Below are positions 61,350 through 64,000 of a DNA stretch of 64,000 nucleotides, in pieces. This DNA comes from Pseudomonadota bacterium (lineage in GTDB: Bacteria; Pseudomonadota; Alphaproteobacteria; Acetobacterales; Acetobacteraceae). Numbering within the stretch: position 1 is the stretch's first letter; every line of letters begins with the position of its first letter. The DNA is taken from assembly GCA_021845595.1 (NCBI GenBank), contig JAJZVV010000001.1, positions 186,001-250,000 on the forward strand, read 5' to 3'. The notes beneath the pieces are model-generated. The model was given only the letters and a program-made list of their open reading frames with translations. It searched no databases and had not been told where the DNA came from. The translations under genes and the position numbers were made by a program.

Positions 61350-61370
61350 ACGGCTGCCTCAGGCAGCCGT
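61350..61370. repeat. Hairpin upstream of the ACT-domain gene
   Basis: ACGGCTGCCT and AGGCAGCCGT with a one-base centre make a perfect inverted repeat between the DUF2125 gene stop (61461) and the ACT-domain start (61310). There is no T-run, so attenuation or a plain mRNA hairpin are as likely as a terminator. Confidence 0.5.
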
Positions 61371-61460
61371 GGCGGTAATTCGCGTGTGAAGTGTCCAGAC
61401 CGTCATTCTGTCAGCCTAGCGCCGGCAGCGCCCGAATTCAAGGCAATCCGCACTGGCCGC

Positions 61461-62483
61461 TCAATGCTGGCCGGGCGCCGGCAGCCGGAACAGCGGCACC
61501 TGGCCGACCGAGACGACGCGGTCGCGCAGGCTGAAGGGCGCCTCCAGCACCGGCTTGCCGCCGCCGGCCGGTGTGCGGGCGAGCAGCAGCAGCATCGCAT
61601 CCACGGCGAAACCGGCGCGCCGGTCGATGGTACCGTTCCGGACGAGTTCCTCGACGGCGTGCGCGGGATCGACCACGCGGATCTCGCCGGCGCCCCCCGG
61701 TTGCCGTGCCGCATCGAAGCCCAGAGTGAAATGCCCGGTCAGATCCAGCGCCCCGGCCGTGAGCGCGAGATGGCGCAGCAGCAGCACCGCGCTGCCCGGC
61801 AGCGCCGCTGACGTCCCCGCCCGCTCGGCTTCCGCGTCCGCCTCCAGCCGGTCGATCCGCCCGCCGAAAGGCCAGTGGCCGCTCGCCGGCAGGGTAACGG
61901 CCCGGGCCTCGATCCGCGCCGCGATGCCGCCTGCCGCCGCCGCGGCATCCGGGGCCGTTGGCGGCCAGGTGACGTGGGCGTCCAGCGTCCCGATCGCCAG
62001 CCCTTGCGCCGCAGCACCGGTCCCGCGCAGCCCGGCCGCGTGCAGCGACGCCGCTTGCGGTGGCTGGCCGAGCGCGAGGGCCACCTCCAGTGTCAGGGTT
62101 TCGCTCGTATAGGCGAGTTCGGGCAGTCCACCGAGACGCAACGCCTGCTCACCGTCGGCGCGGACCACCAGTTTGGTGGGATGGCGAACATCCAGCCCGA
62201 TCTGCAGCCGCCGCGCCCGCCACGCAATGCCGCCGGGAATCTCGCGCGCCGCGCCCGCAGCGGTGACATCGTCGAGCTCCAGCCGCGCCGCCAGCGGCCA
62301 GCCGGCCCGGTGCGAGGCCCCGGTCTGGATCGTCCACCCGCTTTTCGCGCTCTCGGCGACGAACCGGGCCGTCGCGCCCTCGATCTGTCCGGTCACCAGC
62401 CACCAGGCGAGACCGTCGAGCGCCACGACCAGCGCGGCGACGCCCAGAAGCCAGCGCAGGATCGCCCCTAGCCCGCGCGGCAT
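61461..62483 (-). CDS. DUF2125 domain protein
   Basis: 340 residues. One N-terminal membrane helix (LGAILRWLLGVAALVVALDG) is followed by a periplasmic beta-rich domain with WTIQTGASHRAGWPLAARLE, which is characteristic of DUF2125. The rest repeats lipid-binding-like strands similar in feel to AsmA-type proteins. Function is unknown; a role in the envelope is inferred from the neighbours plsC and the YdcF-family gene. The ATG at 62483 is preferred to longer starts. Confidence 0.85.
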   Translation of the reverse strand: MPRGLGAILRWLLGVAALVVALDGLAWWLVTGQIEGATARFVAESAKSGWTIQTGASHRAGWPLAARLELDDVTAAGAAREIPGGIAWRARRLQIGLDVRHPTKLVVRADGEQALRLGGLPELAYTSETLTLEVALALGQPPQAASLHAAGLRGTGAAAQGLAIGTLDAHVTWPPTAPDAAAAAGGIAARIEARAVTLPASGHWPFGGRIDRLEADAEAERAGTSAALPGSAVLLLRHLALTAGALDLTGHFTLGFDAARQPGGAGEIRVVDPAHAVEELVRNGTIDRRAGFAVDAMLLLLARTPAGGGKPVLEAPFSLRDRVVSVGQVPLFRLPAPGQH

Positions 62484-62581
62484 CGTCCCGCCCGCACGCG
62501 CCCGCACGTCCTCATCCCCAGCCCCGCCGGACCGCGCTCCGGCTGCGCACTCCATGGTATAAACATATATTTTTCAATACA

Positions 62582-63343
62582 CTACGAGGCCAGCTTGGCG
62601 CTGCTTCGTAGCCCGGCGGACGCGCCCCCCACAGGGTTGTCCACAACCGCGGCGGCATCGCCGTGAAAGATGTCCTGGAGCCGGCGCATCAGTTCGGTCC
62701 GCGGCAACCCCGCCGGGATCGGGGACTGGATGCTCACGCGGATGACGCCGGGACGCTTGCGGAACGCGCGCCGGCCCCAGTGCTGGCCGGAATTGGTGAG
62801 CACCGGGAACACCGGCAGGCCGGTCGCTGCCGCCATCGCGGCGATTCCGGGTTGCAGCGCCACACGCTGGCCCGGCGCCGTGCGGGTGCCCTCGGGGAAA
62901 ATCACCATCTGGCGGCCTTCGGCGACCGCGCGCCGGGTCCGGCGGATGAGGTCGCGCAGCGCCGTGGCTCCGCCAGCGCGGTCGACCACGATCATCCCGG
63001 CCCGCACCGTGAGGGGGCCAAACAGGGGAATGCGGGTGAGCTCCTGCTTCATCACATAGGCCGGACGCGGCAGCAGTGTGAGCCAGACGAGCGTGTCATA
63101 GGCCGACTGGTGCTGGGACGCGATCAGCGCCGGGCCGGCGCGGGGCAGCGTCGCGGCACCCTCGAGCCTCAGGGTGACATGGCAGATCCGCGCCAGCCCG
63201 GCCAGCGCCAGCCGGGCCCAGAGCTGCGCCAGTGCCAGCGCGTGTTGCGGCGCGAACAGGCGCAACACGACCCCGCCGAGCCCGAGGACGAAGGTAAGAA
63301 CGAAGAAATACACGTTGAAAACCGCCGAGCGCAGCGTCGTCAT
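62582..63343 (-). CDS. plsC: 1-acyl-sn-glycerol-3-phosphate acyltransferase
   Basis: 253 residues with an N-terminal membrane helix (VFNVYFFVLTFVLGLGGVVL). The HX4D catalytic motif is SQHQSAYDTLVW (near residue 77), and FPEGTRTAPGQRVALQPG is the glycerol-phosphate binding block. PlsC makes phosphatidic acid from lysophosphatidic acid. Its ATG overlaps the upstream YdcF stop (ATGA). Confidence 0.95.
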   Translation of the reverse strand: MTTLRSAVFNVYFFVLTFVLGLGGVVLRLFAPQHALALAQLWARLALAGLARICHVTLRLEGAATLPRAGPALIASQHQSAYDTLVWLTLLPRPAYVMKQELTRIPLFGPLTVRAGMIVVDRAGGATALRDLIRRTRRAVAEGRQMVIFPEGTRTAPGQRVALQPGIAAMAAATGLPVFPVLTNSGQHWGRRAFRKRPGVIRVSIQSPIPAGLPRTELMRRLQDIFHGDAAAVVDNPVGGASAGLRSSAKLAS

Positions 63344-63987
63344 GCCCTCGCACCCCGGGTCCGGCCGCCGTCAAGCCGCTCGCTCTCGACCCGGGGGCCG
63401 GAACCGTGCTCGCGGAGGGGCAGAAGATGGCTCAGGCCGGTCTCGACCACCAGCCACTTGCTATATTCCCCCGCGAGCAGCCGCAGCGCCGGCCAGCTCT
63501 CCGGTCCGCCGAGCGAGGACGGCATGACCGGCGCCGGATGCAGCACCAGGTCCGGCGCGGAATGGGCGATTTCGGCGAGCGCACGCGGCATGTGATAGAA
63601 GGCCGTGACCACGATCAGCGAGCGCAACCCGTGGGCGCGCGCCCAGTCGGCGATCTCGCGGGCGTTGCCGCGAGTCGAGGCGGCGCTGCGGCCGAGCGTC
63701 ACCAAGGGCGCCAGCGGCGCCGGATCGAGCCCGCCGCGGCGCGCCAGATGCCCGAGATCCACGGCGCGATCGACCCCGGATACGAGCAGCAGCCGCGCCC
63801 GGCCGGCCGCCAGCAGGCGCAGGCCCGTCTCCACCCGCTCGGCGCCGCCCGTCAGCACCACGATGCCGTCCGCGCTGCCGGTCTCACGCGGCAGTTCGGC
63901 AGCACTGCGGACGAACCACGCGAAACCGCCGGTCCAGACCAGGCCGGCCACGAGCCCGGCCAGCGCCGCGCCCCGCAGCAGCTTCAC
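63340..63987 (-). CDS. YdcF/ElyC (DUF218) family protein
   Basis: 215 residues with an N-terminal hydrophobic helix, then the DUF218 fold: GIVVLTGGAERVETGLRLL, LLLVSGVDRAVDLGHL, STRGNAREIADWARAH and VTAFYHMPRALAEIAH. Family members (YdcF, SanA, ElyC) act at the envelope; ElyC affects peptidoglycan synthesis. The start is GTG at 63987. The bases beyond it, to 64000, read ...GGPM and a stop (GTGA overlap), so another gene, perhaps ftsX as is common here, ends just at the window edge. Confidence 0.88.
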   Translation of the reverse strand: MKLLRGAALAGLVAGLVWTGGFAWFVRSAAELPRETGSADGIVVLTGGAERVETGLRLLAAGRARLLLVSGVDRAVDLGHLARRGGLDPAPLAPLVTLGRSAASTRGNAREIADWARAHGLRSLIVVTAFYHMPRALAEIAHSAPDLVLHPAPVMPSSLGGPESWPALRLLAGEYSKWLVVETGLSHLLPLREHGSGPRVESERLDGGRTRGARA

Positions 63988-64000
63988 ATGGGGCCACCCG

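Overview
The window is GC-rich, gene-dense chromosomal DNA of an alphaproteobacterium. PopZ next to valS and a TolC-family gene, the AddAB nuclease in place of RecBCD, AmgK/MurU-type sugar recycling, and a PQQ alcohol dehydrogenase all fit Rhodospirillales, and I would guess an Acetobacteraceae-like organism. That placement rests on gene content and order, not on a search. All residue positions and counts were made by eye.

Layout. 1-12.1 kb (minus strand): housekeeping run with addA (cut by the window edge), addB, murU-like, amgK, tsaE, a small secreted protein, valS, popZ, a TolC-family gene and a Pcm-like methyltransferase. 12.2-13.0 kb: tRNA-Cys followed closely by a metallo-beta-lactamase-fold hydrolase. 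13.1-17.8 kb (plus strand): the most interesting region, a putative RiPP cluster. A 339-residue protein with a conserved-looking leader and a repetitive Cys/Thr/His/Pro tail (31 Cys against 30 Thr+Ser) is followed by three tightly packed genes for an APH-fold kinase, a HopA1-domain protein and a LanC-like cyclase. Together these look like a split lanthipeptide synthetase related to class V but with a genuine zinc LanC. 17.9-20.9 kb (minus): a Rieske protein, a PQQ dehydrogenase and a small secreted protein, probably a periplasmic oxidation module. 21.0-27.5 kb (minus): a CoA-binding/O-acetylhomoserine sulfhydrylase fusion, a hybrid histidine kinase, dnaQ, coaE and aroE. 27.6-31.1 kb: a glycosyltransferase, a large protein of unknown function and a DUF4214-like protein. 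31.1-37.4 kb: an alpha-hydroxy-acid oxidase, cnoX, a Lon-N-domain protein, Trm112-like, DUF971, NnrS, cytidine deaminase and recA.

37.7-49.8 kb is catabolic: an ADP-forming acyl-CoA synthetase, an enoyl-CoA hydratase and a periplasmic binding protein in one overlapping unit; then a five-gene amide/urea-type ABC transporter followed by an amidase, which suggests uptake and hydrolysis of a small amide; then a class III CoA transferase. 49.8-55.9 kb holds a LysR regulator, a ribose-type ABC transporter and a GFA protein, surrounded by long palindromic repeats. A 103-bp composite repeat occurs in direct orientation at both ends of this segment. 55.9-64 kb: a GST, an aldehyde dehydrogenase, tRNA-Glu, tRNA-Arg, a lytic transglycosylase, pgpA, an ACT-domain protein, a DUF2125 protein, plsC and a YdcF-family gene.

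No rRNA, CRISPR array, phage or insertion sequence was seen. The palindromic repeats are the only dispersed repeat family noticed.
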